From Rhizoclosmatium globosum (taxonomy: Eukaryota; Chytridiomycota; Chytridiomycetes; Chytridiales; Chytriomycetaceae): a stretch of 64,000 nt of DNA. The first letter of the stretch is position 1. Each line of letters opens with the position of its first letter. The stretch lies in assembly GCA_002104985.1 (NCBI GenBank), contig MCGO01000033.1, positions 62,001 through 126,000 of the forward strand. Direction: 5' to 3'. The position numbers and the translations under genes are program-made. The notes below the pieces were generated by a model. It was not told where the DNA came from. It ran no database searches and saw only the letters and a program-made list of their open reading frames with translations. Shown piece after piece: positions 22,201 to 32,222 of this stretch.

Positions 22201-23417
22201 ATGGTCAAAATGACCAAGAAGTTGAATCAATCTACTTGAATCTACAAACGTTCACTCTTGCATTCGAAGATAGACAGAAACGCGATGGAGCTATCATTGA
22301 AGGATTGATAAAGAAAGTAGGAAAACACATCCTTAAATGGAACTCAAAGAAAAAGGTGGACAGAATCCAATCTGTGAAAGACTTATCAAGAAATAAGCCA
22401 AAGCATTTCCAAACAAATGAAGAGCAAGAAACAATAAAAGATTCCTACCCCACTTTAAACATTACAAGTTGGAATATCAATGGCCTCCGGGGCCTTCTCA
22501 ACAAGTACGCGGGACAGAATAACCTGTCCAGAAAACAAGAAGACCAACCACAATTACTTGAGCATTTCCTGCAGTCCTTCAAAAGCAGTGTAATCTGCCT
22601 CCAAGAAACAAGACTGGGAACAGACAGGAAATCAGTACAACTCATTGAAAACCTGAACAAGCTCAAAGAATGGAATCACCAATTAAATGATCCCAGAACA
22701 GGACATTACGGAGTCCTAACACTCTGGCGCAAGTTTGAAGGACTTGAATCAGAATCTGACAACCACATGCCTGGAAACCCAAAACATTCAAGTGAAGGAA
22801 GGATCACCAACCTCCACTTACCAAACCTTACAGTTGTTAACACATACTTACCAAGTGGTAACAGGACTGCTGATAGACACAACTACAAACTTGAGTTCCA
22901 AGATGACCTTAAAACCCATTGCGAACAACTTCGCATTACACGTGATGTCATCCTGGTTAGTGACTTCAATACTATCCGAAACTACACTGATGTCCTCCAA
23001 GGTCTTGAGACAGACATTGTTGACCAGTTCCCATCAACCACAACTCCAGACGAGAAGACGTGGCTCAACTCCCTTGAAACATTGTTCACAGATAGTTTCC
23101 GTGAAAAATACAGCCAAACTGGAGCAACATGGCTCATCAAGGCACCAAACCAACAGCACTACCCTTTTTGGCGTATTGATTACATATGGGTTGATAAAAG
23201 AATACCTGTCAAAGCATATGACACGAGGGTTGAAGCCCCAGAACAGGAGCCCCTCAGTGATCACCTTAAAATCCAAATAAATATCAATTTCAACTACCTC
23301 CTTGAAGTAGCAGATGAACCCTATTACCCCCACGGACTTGAATTTGATAACCAAACTGGGACGATGATGACAGTGAGAAATACACCTATCAAACTTCAGC
23401 GGAATACATCCAGTTAA
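19287..23417 (+). CDS. Retrotransposon polyprotein: protease, RT, RNase H, EEP endonuclease
   Basis: Open frame of 1376 codons. Protease: LMQDTGSNHSVVT with catalytic Asp29. A ~350-residue acidic linker follows. Reverse transcriptase about residues 535-780: RFCVDYRKLNAISI, SSVDLLSGFWQVPI, CMPFGLVNSPSTFQRMID and YIDDVVIYS (Asp680/681), clearly Ty3/gypsy. RNase H about 815-945: Asp827, Glu871, Asp896, Asp939. Then about 1055-1335 an endonuclease/exonuclease/phosphatase domain of the ExoIII/APE1 type: SWNINGLRG (Asn1063, Asn1065), CLQETRL (Glu1107), TYLPSGN (Tyr1187), SDFN (Asp1226, Asn1228), WRIDYIWVD (Asp1298) and LSDHL (Asp1325, His1326). All metal and catalytic positions of that fold look intact. 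The frame ends TAA overlapping the next ATG (TAATG). Confidence 0.93.
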   Translation: MPKPSERMYTVARISGWVHGVFINRLMQDTGSNHSVVTMTFLDQLVNPPKIIKLDRPTFNRGVTGKQRIIGFCYMRLLPGQYTPHTLGFMTRFTVVQDMPEDIIIGTPEMKTLKATISFEDDMFYWKSPSKPHVTLKIPLYSYVDYPESQTEKLSNLNKRTENIPLTLCNTTILQPNHTHTVKIQASKIPDTEITTCTINGSSGLGDKSVHVASTVFDFKDIAKGPVPLQITYLGSKPLTLRVGTTVAFLTDTEAGDLPILEVPTEISEDDKLAQDFALLVNAYNPSDLESFYEKLGSPNLTQQPLPNPQQSPLQNDIIMGAAINQNYGESNLESDEEFFEFVDEDVDESYELYLNDNESISTRDATINDIFKKSEEDEIFDLYYDPLEDLPKMHPWTPRRKGKKYRKPRVKRERGTAFKNATFSNEFYKKYTMNTEPDDIPNYGWERDTSKEDKMDYFPPEKNVTIEDIWNQIPKEHIVQLHGAEALRKLRSIIEKWADIFRPGVVKGTQFVPPHTIPLKDGAKPPHTNPYPEGMARAEIIRSHIKDMLENNVIRRSRSQYAAPVVLAKKSDGSWRFCVDYRKLNAISIIDKYPIPNIALIFEKLAGHAYFSSVDLLSGFWQVPIAEEDRHKTAFVSSAGLYEWNCMPFGLVNSPSTFQRMIDLVLAGLKWVHCLVYIDDVVIYSEDLDSHFEYLDMVFGRFHEFNLKVKPKKCNLLFTSLPFLGHVISKEGLRKDPKKMAALENWPRPKNVKDLQRFIGFTSYFRRFLRNFSETAKPLYELLRTDHPFIWSEEREKAFQILRNQLRDDQLLVEPDKDSHLLIECDPSGTSIGAALYTYDPKNVCDRKPVAFISRTLTSVEQRYSNTDREGLAVVWSVDTFAGYLINKPVRIETDHIALLPLFKNGELTGRFARWCYALQDYDITLVHVAGTAQIVADSLSRINFRQDNIDKRETENVHIGTYFHQNNGENGQNDQEVESIYLNLQTFTLAFEDRQKRDGAIIEGLIKKVGKHILKWNSKKKVDRIQSVKDLSRNKPKHFQTNEEQETIKDSYPTLNITSWNINGLRGLLNKYAGQNNLSRKQEDQPQLLEHFLQSFKSSVICLQETRLGTDRKSVQLIENLNKLKEWNHQLNDPRTGHYGVLTLWRKFEGLESESDNHMPGNPKHSSEGRITNLHLPNLTVVNTYLPSGNRTADRHNYKLEFQDDLKTHCEQLRITRDVILVSDFNTIRNYTDVLQGLETDIVDQFPSTTTPDEKTWLNSLETLFTDSFREKYSQTGATWLIKAPNQQHYPFWRIDYIWVDKRIPVKAYDTRVEAPEQEPLSDHLKIQININFNYLLEVADEPYYPHGLEFDNQTGTMMTVRNTPIKLQRNTSS

Positions 23418-26092
23418 TGGGATTCTCCTCCAAAAGGATCTGTGAATTACAAGAAAAGGATGCCTACCTTGGACCTTTGAAGAAATTCAGGCAGGCAGGA
23501 GTTATTCCTGAAGGAGCCACAGCAAAAACTCTGACAGCAGAAAGTAAGTCAATGATCATAAGTAATGATTTATTGTACAAGGTATTTAATGCTTCATCAT
23601 CTTCCGCCCGACGTCTACCAGCCAGAGTTGTCCTCTGTGTTCCCGATGGAATGCGCCGCGAAGTCCTCCAGTGTGCACATGACGACCTATACTCTGGCCA
23701 TGCTGGATTTGGAAAAGTAATGCGCAGACTGTTAGAAAGATTTTGGTGGCCACAAATGGCTGCAGATTTAAAGAATCATATTGATTCTTGTGAGACATGT
23801 CAGAAATCAAAAGACAATATACGAAAACAAGGTTACACCCACCCAATACCCATTGGACATTACCCTTGAGAAACAATTTTGTTAGATTTTGTAGGTCCCC
23901 TGAAACCAGACGCAGATGGAAATGTGTATATCCTTGTCCTAGTTGATAGCTTCTCAAAATGGGCAGAGGCACTACCAATCCCAGACACTAAGGCTGAGAC
24001 AGTTGCTCGCATCCTGATAGAACAAGTATTTTGTCGCTATGGGATCCCTATCTTTATCCACACGGACAATGGTCCCCCATTTAATGGTAAACTCATGGAA
24101 TACCTGAGTAGAGCATTTGGCTTTGAGAAGACATTCACAGCCCCCTACCGCCCAGAGGCCAATGGACCAGTTGAAAGACTTATCAAAACCCTGTCCCAGA
24201 AGCTGCGTGCTTACGTAGACAAAACAGACTATGATGATTGGAGTGCATACCTCCCTTACGTTCTTTTTGCTTACCGCACACAGGTCCATGCCTCAATAAA
24301 AGACACACCTTTTTTTGTAATGTTTGGACGTGAAGCCAGAGTACCAGCTGATTTGTTAATTGGAGTCAGTCCCCTCCAAGCACAATCTGCAATTGAGAGC
24401 CAACACAAATTGGACCTGTTAGAGAGCAATGCCAGCTATGAAACAGTTGAACCAAACACCAAGCATGAGGCCAGAATTGGAATTGCAAAATTCAGAAGAC
24501 TAGCACCATTCATGTGCAAGACTTTGGGAAAGCTGCTGTATGGTGTTGAAACAGATGTGCCCAAACATGAGACTCTCAAGCGCCTGTTTGAGAAGGATGA
24601 TTTGGACATCCTTTACTTACAGTTTGACCCCTTACTCATATCAAAGAATATACCAAAAGAGCCATTTCCCTCTTGCTTTTACCTGAAAAATGGAGAGCGT
24701 ATAGATAGGGTTGGAAAAACATACTTACTGGACTGGAGTTCTGGAGAACTCAAACTCAACAACTTCAGGAAACCCCAACCGATAGTCACAGTCTTTGCAA
24801 GGAAAGGAATGTACCAATTTGGTAGTGATAGCCTTGAAGATATAGATGACTCTTTTGAGTTACCAGCTATCTTCCTGGGGCGGGATGGAACTCTAAGAAG
24901 AGTCACACGTGACAAAGGAGTTACTGTAACTCAAATAGTTGTGGACCCTACCAAACCCCCAGGTGGAGTGATCATACCAAGAAAGATACTCAAACCAAGG
25001 ACAACAGATCACCTGCGAACAAACCTGTTGAGGAATAACCTACTCCGCTCCTTGAACCTAAAGACATTCAATATTCAGCTCAATAAAGAACTTACTAGAA
25101 AAGAAGTTGAAGCCATGAACGAAGCCATTAAAGACCAGATTAGAGAAGGACAATCAATTGCGCAACAGTTCATCAGAGATCATGTTGCCCAGGAGCAAAA
25201 GAAAGCAATTACCAAAACGCTGACTACTGACAATGCCCCACATGAGTTCAAGAAAGGAGATCGGGCTTGGTTAGCTGTCCCACTCAAGAACGTTGCACAA
25301 CAGATGAATGTTGGAACCAAGTTCCTCTTCCGTTGGATTGGACCAGTGCGAGTAGTAGAGAGATCTACAGGAACCGCAGCCTCAAGGTATAAAGTTGTTG
25401 AAAACTTTGACAACATGGACTTGATGGTCAGAGAGTGTCATGAAAGTAGACTCAGACCATATGTTAATAGATTGCCAGTGGACAGTGCAGAGAATGCAGC
25501 AGTGCTAGCAGGAGATGACTATGCTACAGAGTATAAGGCATGGAGTGATGCTGTGCTTTACTCAAAACGACCCAACCGGGAGCCCAAGAAGGCACTTGGA
25601 ATGCACCCCCTTTTGTTAAGGAAGTGGGATCTAGAGTTCACTGAGGAAGACGTTACACGTCCACTTCTCTTAATCCACTCAATTGAAGATGCAGATGGCA
25701 GTGCAACCAGAGGATTCCGGTATAAGACACGTTGGATGGGACGTGACAATAAGCCAGCTGCTAGAAAACATGATTCTTGGCAGGACGAGATTGACATGCC
25801 TGCTCAGATGATTGCTGACTATTGGGAGTCTGTGAAAACAACCAAGGCAAGAGCCTATAAACAGTACCAGAATTGGCTGAAACGTGAGACCGAACGCGCC
25901 AATACTGTTTTTACAGAAACAAGGACCTTGGATAACCCCCAAGTTTTGAAAAACAAAAATGCTGATCCAGAGCCTGAACCAGCTCCAGAAGAAGCCCTGA
26001 CTGAAACACAACAAGAAGATGTGGTTGTGCCAGAACCAATCCTGACACCAAGAGAGCAGCGTGCCCTCAAATTCAGTCAGCTTAAGAAGTAA
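23417..26092 (+). CDS. Retrotransposon integrase with chromodomain-like C terminus (interrupted by TGA)
   Basis: Frame continues across one in-frame TGA at 23867-23869. Before it: the H2C2 zinc-binding domain (HDDLYSGHAGFGKVMRRL, then CETCQKSK). After it: the DDE core with LDFVGPL (Asp near 23885), IHTDNGPPFN (Asp near 24065) and NGPVERLIKTL (Glu near 24172). About 270 residues without recognisable homology follow (24370-25185), then the usual post-core KKGDRAWL, FRWIGPVRVVE (GPY/F-type module) and a chromodomain-like segment, YKTRWMGRD...DSWQDEI...MIADYW (25674-25830). The TGA sits where related integrases usually have a Trp before Glu, so a point nonsense change is likely. The frame is open upstream to 23351 with sensible codons, so it may be fused to the RT frame. 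Confidence 0.85.
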
Positions 26093-26534
26093 GATTATTG
26101 ACAGAACATCAGACAGTGACAAAAGAGCCATGACTTTGTACTTGCCCAAAGAGTTATTAACAGAGAGTTGATTGCTTACCCAAGGCTATTTATTTGGGGT
26201 GCACAGGCAAGGGCTCAGGTCATGGACTGAGTACTTGTTTGAGCGGAGGAGGAGGTGTTGGAGTAAGTGGAAAGGAGGCGGAGGATGGAGGAAGACCATG
26301 CTCATCTAAAGCCAACAAGACCAAGTCTCCACAAGCAAACAACAAGTATCTTGAGTTCGTGCATAATGCATTTCACAGTTCTGGGTTTCTGTGTTTTAGT
26401 GGGTGGGAGTCCCACACTGTTCACAAGTTAGGAAGAGTTCTTGACCCAGGAGGGCAAAAAGAACCAACAAGGATCAAGTACAAGACAAGACTACACATAG
26501 AATGAAGGATGCCTTGGTCGATGGTACAACCAAG
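26093..26534 (+). other. Retrotransposon 3' untranslated region
   Basis: 440 bp between the integrase stop and the polypurine tract. No conserved domain. One short open frame (26194-26505) is Gly/Ser-rich and matches nothing I know. Confidence 0.6.
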
Positions 26535-26553
26535 ATTTCAAAGAAGGGGCCAA
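26535..26553 (+). other. Polypurine tract
   Basis: AAAGAAGGGG immediately before the 3' LTR, the normal place for the plus-strand primer of an LTR element. Confidence 0.7.
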
Positions 26554-27644
26554 TGTCAGGAGTTCCTGACAAGGAGTTTGGATAATTTACGTTTCGGCAA
26601 TTTCGAAGTTTGTCGGAAGGGGTACAGGAAGCCAAACCTTTCTTATTTGAGTGGCTACTCAATTTCTTTGAGTGTCAGGACATGTTACTTGATAGCAAAT
26701 TGGTTTTGCAAAAATAAAACAGAAAGTTCCCTCAAAAAGACAACAGTAGACTGTAGAGCCAACAGGTCTCTTTGAGGCATTCCAGAGGCCACTTGTCTGT
26801 GGATCATTAGGACATGATCGATTCAAGTCTGGATGCCGGCTGAGGACAACCCGTCCCTAGAACCCAACCAGGTTGCTGCCAGACAACAGTTGCCAGTTCG
26901 CTGGGAAAGCAAGTCAATCCAGGCCAGGAACCTCTTTTCACCATGGGGCTCTTTCCCGAACGGAGGGATAGTACCCTTGGGAACCGGCCCAACCACGGCT
27001 CCATGGTCAAGGGGATAGAACACCGGCGTGTGTGAAATCCTAACAAGCACCCCTAACCAGTGGTATGCAAGCCAGTACTACACCACTCTCTCCAGACTCT
27101 GGGCTAGGAGAAACCAAGGCGCGGGTCCCTAAAACGGATATACAGAGGCGACTGGTCAAGCTCCTTGGTGCCGATGAGCAAGCGATTCAAGCTGTCCAGT
27201 TGGGAATGTGTAAAGATCAACCAACTGAGTAGCAAGTACCGTGGTCCCAGGAAAGGATATTCGGGTGGATCACAACGGACCGGAACGAGAGCAAGGTGGT
27301 GCAAGTGCAAGTCTCGATGGTGCTCTAGTGGTCATCGAGATGGCAAGTTTTGTGGTTAGGAGAACCAACAACAGATTGCAAGGTGAGTGTAAAGGTGAGT
27401 GCGAGGCGGTGCCGTTGTTATCTTTCTTTATTGTTGTTTTATGTTTCTATCCCATCATTACTGTTAGTTTTCTCTTTTAGATGTTGATGCAGGTATAGTG
27501 CTCGAGTCCTCATGGGCTTGTAGTGGCGACGTCCGGGGCCATCGGAACTGTTGTTTACAGTTCTGGTGAAATTGGCGGCTACAAGCGAGGGATGAGGAGC
27601 GCTGCCGGGAAGATACCGGCGAAAAGACCCCGCAAGTCGTGACA
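26554..27644 (+). repeat. 3' LTR (1091 bp)
   Basis: Identical to 16584-17674 by eye. It is followed by GAAC, the target-site duplication, and then by the resumed host exon. Confidence 0.97.
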
Positions 27645-30079
27645 GAACAGGCGTCAGCAATGATAAATTTTCGACAAGCGGCATCAATCCAGTGACTCTT
27701 CAATACAGCATATTGCCAAGTCTTTGCATTGGTACTTCTGATGCAGGGTTCACCAATCAGTTAGTCAAACAAACTGTTTGTATCAAGGCAATTTTAGTAA
27801 TCACACGTTATAGGTTCTGTCCAAACACAATCAATTCAGCTTTCCAATTCAATTTTGTGTCTACCCCAAATCTGGTTTTAAGCTGTCCTGTTGGTTCCAC
27901 CATTTCAACTTCCACCACTAATGTCGGCCAAGCTCGAATCGGATCTCTTTACGGAAACCAGCTCTATGATCCGAAAAATGAAGTTAATAACACCTACGCG
28001 GTTCAGCCCATCACTGTCGTTGTTAAAAATGCTCAGGGAGTCGTCCAGCCTTGGTGCCAAGTATACTGGACTCCCCGTGTTTCCTCTGACTTTTCAAGTG
28101 GTTGGGTTTATCCCAACTCCAAATTTACAGATCAAACAGGGTCTGTCGCTGCTTCTTGGATGGCTGGAAACGGGCCCTCGCAGTTTTTGGATGTTTCCAT
28201 CAAAACTGATGATGGAAACACTCAATCTTTGACTATTACGGGAGCTGGAGTTCCTCACAGTACACGATCGAACTCAATCCATGTCACCTATGCAAGTCCA
28301 AACTGGGAAAAATTCTCTGTCGACCTTATTCCACATTCTTGGCCACCAACTACATATTACATGGCGATTGGAACCACCCACATGTACTCTGGTATTCAGA
28401 ACAAAATGATCCTCTTTTCTATCTGGGAAGTTGGCGGAAAAAACCCAGATGTGATTACTAAGCACAAAGACGCCACTTGCAAAGACTTTGGAGGTGAAGG
28501 AACCGGTATTCAATGTGCTATTCCTTTCTCTCCTCAACTTGATGCCACTTACACATTTGTAATGAGTGTGGTACCAGCAGGGAACTTGCAAGACTATACA
28601 GTTCAAATGATTGATCAATCTTCTGGCCAGACATACGAAATCGCAACTATGAGACTGCAAACAAGTCAGGAGAACCTTGGCGCGTACAGTTTCACAGAAG
28701 ACTGGGCTACATACAATTCTTCTTGTCTGCAAACTGACCAGCGCCATGTCACGGTGCAGAATGTCAAGTACTTCAAAAACGGCCAATGGAATCTTGTTGA
28801 TCCCAGTCTAGTTTACGGAGACGCGGTCTTTACTCCGAATCACAACGAAGTTTGCACCAATTATGACTTCAACTTTGCTGATGGAAAATACTGGATGAGT
28901 AACGGCGGTATGTCAATCGGAACTCCTCTCAATATTCCAGGACGATCAAGAAAGTATTATGCGCCACCACCTTCACCCTCAACAACTACGAGTACTTCCA
29001 GCTCTACCAGTATTCCTGCGTCATCCACCGTTATTCCAAATGTTTTAACTACAGTCAAAGCTCCACTGGCAAGCTCCACTAACGTGGTTTCATCAACTGT
29101 TGACAAAGGCATCACAACAGCAGCCGTAACTGTTCCAGGAGCGACGTCTATCGCCAACATTCCTCCTGCAACAGTGTCAAGTACCTCATCAAGTGTAGCT
29201 GTCACAGTTCCTTCTTCATCACCACTTCCAAATGCTCCTCCAGCGGTTGTTGCCAGCACTATGAAAGATATTCAAGCCGCTATTACCGCAAACAACAAAA
29301 CCTCCCCACTTTCTGGCTTGAAGATAGATTCTTCCGCGTTGACTAATTCTTTGGTGAGCATAAGCTTCACCTTGGCTCCTGGGTCAAAGAAACAATTCGT
29401 TGCTCCTACTGTTGCTGCTAGCTCTGGAAATGGCTTCAATATGGGTGTTGTTGTTGTCTCCTCTACTCAGTACAAGTTCACAACAGTTCCCATTGCAATT
29501 CGTAACACTACCAACTCAATTTTCGCAGCAACTCCTGCGACTGGAGGCGGTGCACAGCTTTTGTACACTGTTGCAAATACCGTATCTCAAATTTGGTATG
29601 AGCTGGTGCTTAGTGTGGATGGTGTGAAGTTGACGGTAAATGTTTATGGTGGGCAAACTCTTTTGTTGAGTGTGGACTTTGGAGTTGCTTTGGGACAGAA
29701 AAGACAAGACGGCGGATTTTCGCTTGTTGCTGGAATTGCGCCAGTTATTGATTCTGTTGTTTTGGCAACCGAGTCTGCTGGTAGCAAGGCTCCACCTTCC
29801 ACCACATTGACCACTGAAAATTTAATTCCTACTGTGCCTTCTATTCCAAACTACGGTGCTCCTACTACCGCTGCTGCTGCTGCTGCTGCTGCTGCCGCGC
29901 CTTCCAAGACCCAAGCTAATGTTCTTTACTCTGGTTCGCGTCAAAGCGCTATTGTTTCTGTTCTTGGACTTTTGTTTGTTTTGATTATCTGATTCTATTA
30001 CTCCCCTTTCTTCACTTGAATTGGGATTGGTAAATAATTGAAAGACCTCTTTCTCTTCTATCCATTTTTCTTGACACTA

Positions 30080-31451
30080 ATGCCCATCATTGAAGAAGTG
30101 CTTGATCGACGAGTGCACGTCATCACCGGCTCCAACACGTAACGTCACCCACTTGACTGAATAAGAGAAGCGAAGCTGACTAACTTGATTATTTCAGCGG
30201 CATCGGCTTCGCAACGGCGGCCCGACTCTGCGCGGCCGCGGCCCAGGCAAAGCAAAGCGCCGTCGTTGTTCTCGCGTGTCGAAATGCGAAGAAGGCGAAT
30301 GCGGCCAGACTCGATTTGCTGTCGAAGTTGGGGCCTGCTGAGAAGGACTTTGTCGAAGTTGAAGTCCTCGAATGCGACTTGGCGGATTCAAAGGCCGTTT
30401 TGGAATCAGCGAAAGTGTTTCGGAAAAGGTGCGTTTGATTGGATGGGTTGATTGATTGGGTGGTTGGTTGGTTGGTGTGCCAGGGAGTGGTGAGATGGTC
30501 TGATCACAAGGTTATTAGATACAACCGCCTGGACTCCCTCATCTTCAATGCGGGTATGATCCCGGTCGAATCTGTAAACATCTTCAAGGCGGCAATTGCG
30601 CTTCTCAAAGACCCTGCCAACATTGCAAAGACAACAGGCGAAGTCATGGTTCAATCAATTGGTTCCACGACCAAAGACGAATTTCAGTTCGGAGAAGCCT
30701 TTGCGGCCAACTTTCTTGGACATTATTTGCTCTTGAAGGAGCTTGAGGGTGTTCTGGAAAAGACTACAAAACTGTTGAAGGATGAGAATCGGGGCTGGGA
30801 AGGCGCTCGTGTCATTTGGTTGACCAGCGACACTGCTGAACATCATATGTTTGATCCCAACGATATCATGTGTTTGAAGGGGTTCGTATATTGCAGCTGC
30901 GATGCTCTCCCGCCAACGTTTTAACATTATCACATGATACAGAGCTTACCCATATGAATCTTCGAAACGATTGATTGAACTGATTCATTTGGAAACCGCG
31001 GCTCGTCTTCGCGAAAAAGGAATTTATAGTGTTGTGGCAAACCCTGGAATCAGTGCAACAGACGTAATGAAAGGAACTGTACCAACATGGTTGATTCTCG
31101 TCGCTCTCTACTTTGTATGTTTGTTTTATTTCTAGTTTTTCGATGCACTAACACTGATGTTAGTTCCGCTTCTGCTTCTTACCGGCCGTTTGCATAACAC
31201 CATTCAATGCATCCCGATCTGAAGCTTATCTTGCTATAGAAGTGACTGATCCAAATGAACTGAATCCCAAGACTGTTTATCAATCGGATGTCACATTTTG
31301 GGGAACGTCGAGAGTTCGCAAATTGGTTTTGAGGAGAGAAGGTGTTATGGACTGTTCCGCTGACGTTTGTACGAATGGAAACGTTGATTTGACAAAAATT
31401 CGGGAGGAGGTGGATGCGATTTATAATCGCGTCAAGAAGGTTTCTGCTTGA
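30080..31451 (+). CDS. ERG27: 3-keto-sterol reductase, ERG27/HSD17B7-like SDR
   Basis: Five exons (30080-30138, 30198-30428, 30519-30881, 30943-31114, 31164-31451) join in phase to 370 aa. The cofactor site reads TGSNTGIGFATAARL across the first intron, followed by LACRNAKKA, YNRLDSLIFNAGMIP, FAANFLGHYLLLKEL, VIWLTSD, then the catalytic YESSK, ANPGISATDVM and an ITPFNASRSEAYL block. The spacing, including the long insert after NAGMIP (NIFKAAIALL...), matches the ERG27/HSD17B7 family, which reduces the C-3 ketone during C-4 demethylation in ergosterol synthesis at the endoplasmic reticulum or lipid droplets. A hydrophobic segment (WLILVALYFFRFCFL) fits membrane attachment. The gene lies 88 bp after the split lectin gene. 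Confidence 0.85.
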
Positions 31452-31583
31452 ACTATTTCAATGACAACGGCAATCTTTTGCAGTACTTTGTAATAAATCC
31501 TGACAAACAATTCACTTAATCTCCAAAATGCAGAGAGCAAACCCCGCCACATTCTCTCTGCTCTTTGCTCTCAATTGAATGTG

Positions 31584-32222
31584 ATGAGCACTGAATTTGT
31601 AATTGCTTTTAAATCAGAGTTCGTTCCAACAATCAAACACTGTAAATCAACTAGAATGCAAACACCAAACATGACTCCAACGATGCTGCCTGGAACCTAC
31701 GAACAAGACGCCCACCAGCAATCTCAATCCTACTACCTGAGCCCATCACCCCCAACGCCTCCTCCATCAAAACACCAAAAGCAACGGCATCAGTGCCCAG
31801 AATGCTCACAATCATTCACAAACATCTACAACCTACGAACCCACAATTCCACCGTCCACGCCGGCGACAAACCGTACGCGTGCACACAATGCCCTGCTCG
31901 CTTTGGGAAAAGATTTAACCTGAAACGGCATGAGGTCGTGCATGAAGCTGAAGGGAGTAATAAGTTTGTGTGTGGTGAATGTGGGAAGGGGTTTTCGCAG
32001 AAGGGACATTGGCGGGGACATGTTGTGCAGAAACATGGTGGTGTTGGGTTGGATGCAGTTAATTTGGAGAGGAATGTGAAAAGGGAAGTTGTGGAAGCGG
32101 TTGTTGGGCGGAGGTTGGTGGTTCAAGCTTTTATTTGGAGATGCGAGACTTGCGGATGTACCTTTGCATCAAGAGGTGGATTAGAGTTTCATTGTGTTAT
32201 CAGTTCATGTTTAGAAAATTAA
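31584..32222 (+). CDS. C2H2 zinc-finger protein
   Basis: 212 aa from the first ATG; a second candidate start lies at MQTPNMTP. Three classical C2H2 fingers follow one another: CPECSQSFTNIYNLRTHNSTVH, then CTQCPARFGKRFNLKRHEVVH, then CGECGKGFSQKGHWRGHVVQKH. A more distant CETCGCTF...FH unit near the C terminus is an atypical fourth. The linker GDKPY between fingers 1 and 2 is of the TGEKP class, typical of sequence-specific DNA binders. The N terminus is Pro/Gln/Ser-rich. Probably a small nuclear transcription factor; the targets are unknown. Confidence 0.88.
   Translation: MSTEFVIAFKSEFVPTIKHCKSTRMQTPNMTPTMLPGTYEQDAHQQSQSYYLSPSPPTPPPSKHQKQRHQCPECSQSFTNIYNLRTHNSTVHAGDKPYACTQCPARFGKRFNLKRHEVVHEAEGSNKFVCGECGKGFSQKGHWRGHVVQKHGGVGLDAVNLERNVKREVVEAVVGRRLVVQAFIWRCETCGCTFASRGGLEFHCVISSCLEN

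Larger units (their letters stand above)
16584..27644 (+). mobile_element. Complete Ty3/gypsy-like LTR retrotransposon with an EEP endonuclease domain
   Basis: An 11,061-bp element with two 1091-bp LTRs that I found identical in a line-by-line reading, flanked by the 4-bp duplication GAAC (16580-16583 and 27645-27648). LTRs start TGTCA and end TGACA. Order inside: 1.6-kb leader, protease, RT, RNase H, exonuclease III/APE1-like endonuclease, integrase zinc-binding domain, integrase core, about 270 unknown residues, GPY/F-like module and chromodomain-like end, then a purine tract. The TSD lies in a coding exon of the host gene, in the same orientation. Identical LTRs mean a recent insertion, though this copy has an in-frame TGA in the integrase. 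Confidence 0.95.
15781..29992 (+). pseudogene. Secreted beta-trefoil / Ig-like / DUF3472-like protein, split by an LTR retrotransposon
   Basis: Exons 15781-15999, 16058-16191, 16239-16514, 16561-16583 plus 27649-27759, and 27814-29992. Two repeated lectin-like modules (FIQVAGTNTCWTT... and FVQISNSNNCWSTSGGG) have the Q/W/C pattern of ricin-B-type beta-trefoil domains, carbohydrate binders with no toxin part here. They are followed by an Ig-like segment ([16 protein letters not shown] to [14 protein letters not shown]) and a DUF3472-like domain ([26 protein letters not shown]). The C terminus has a Ser/Thr-rich linker, an extra beta-rich domain, a poly-Ala (GCT)n run near 29870 and a hydrophobic tail ([10 protein letters not shown]) suggesting a GPI anchor. 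The gene is broken by the 11-kb element in an exon. There is also a one-base deletion near 16425 (maybe a sequencing error). Confidence 0.82.
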
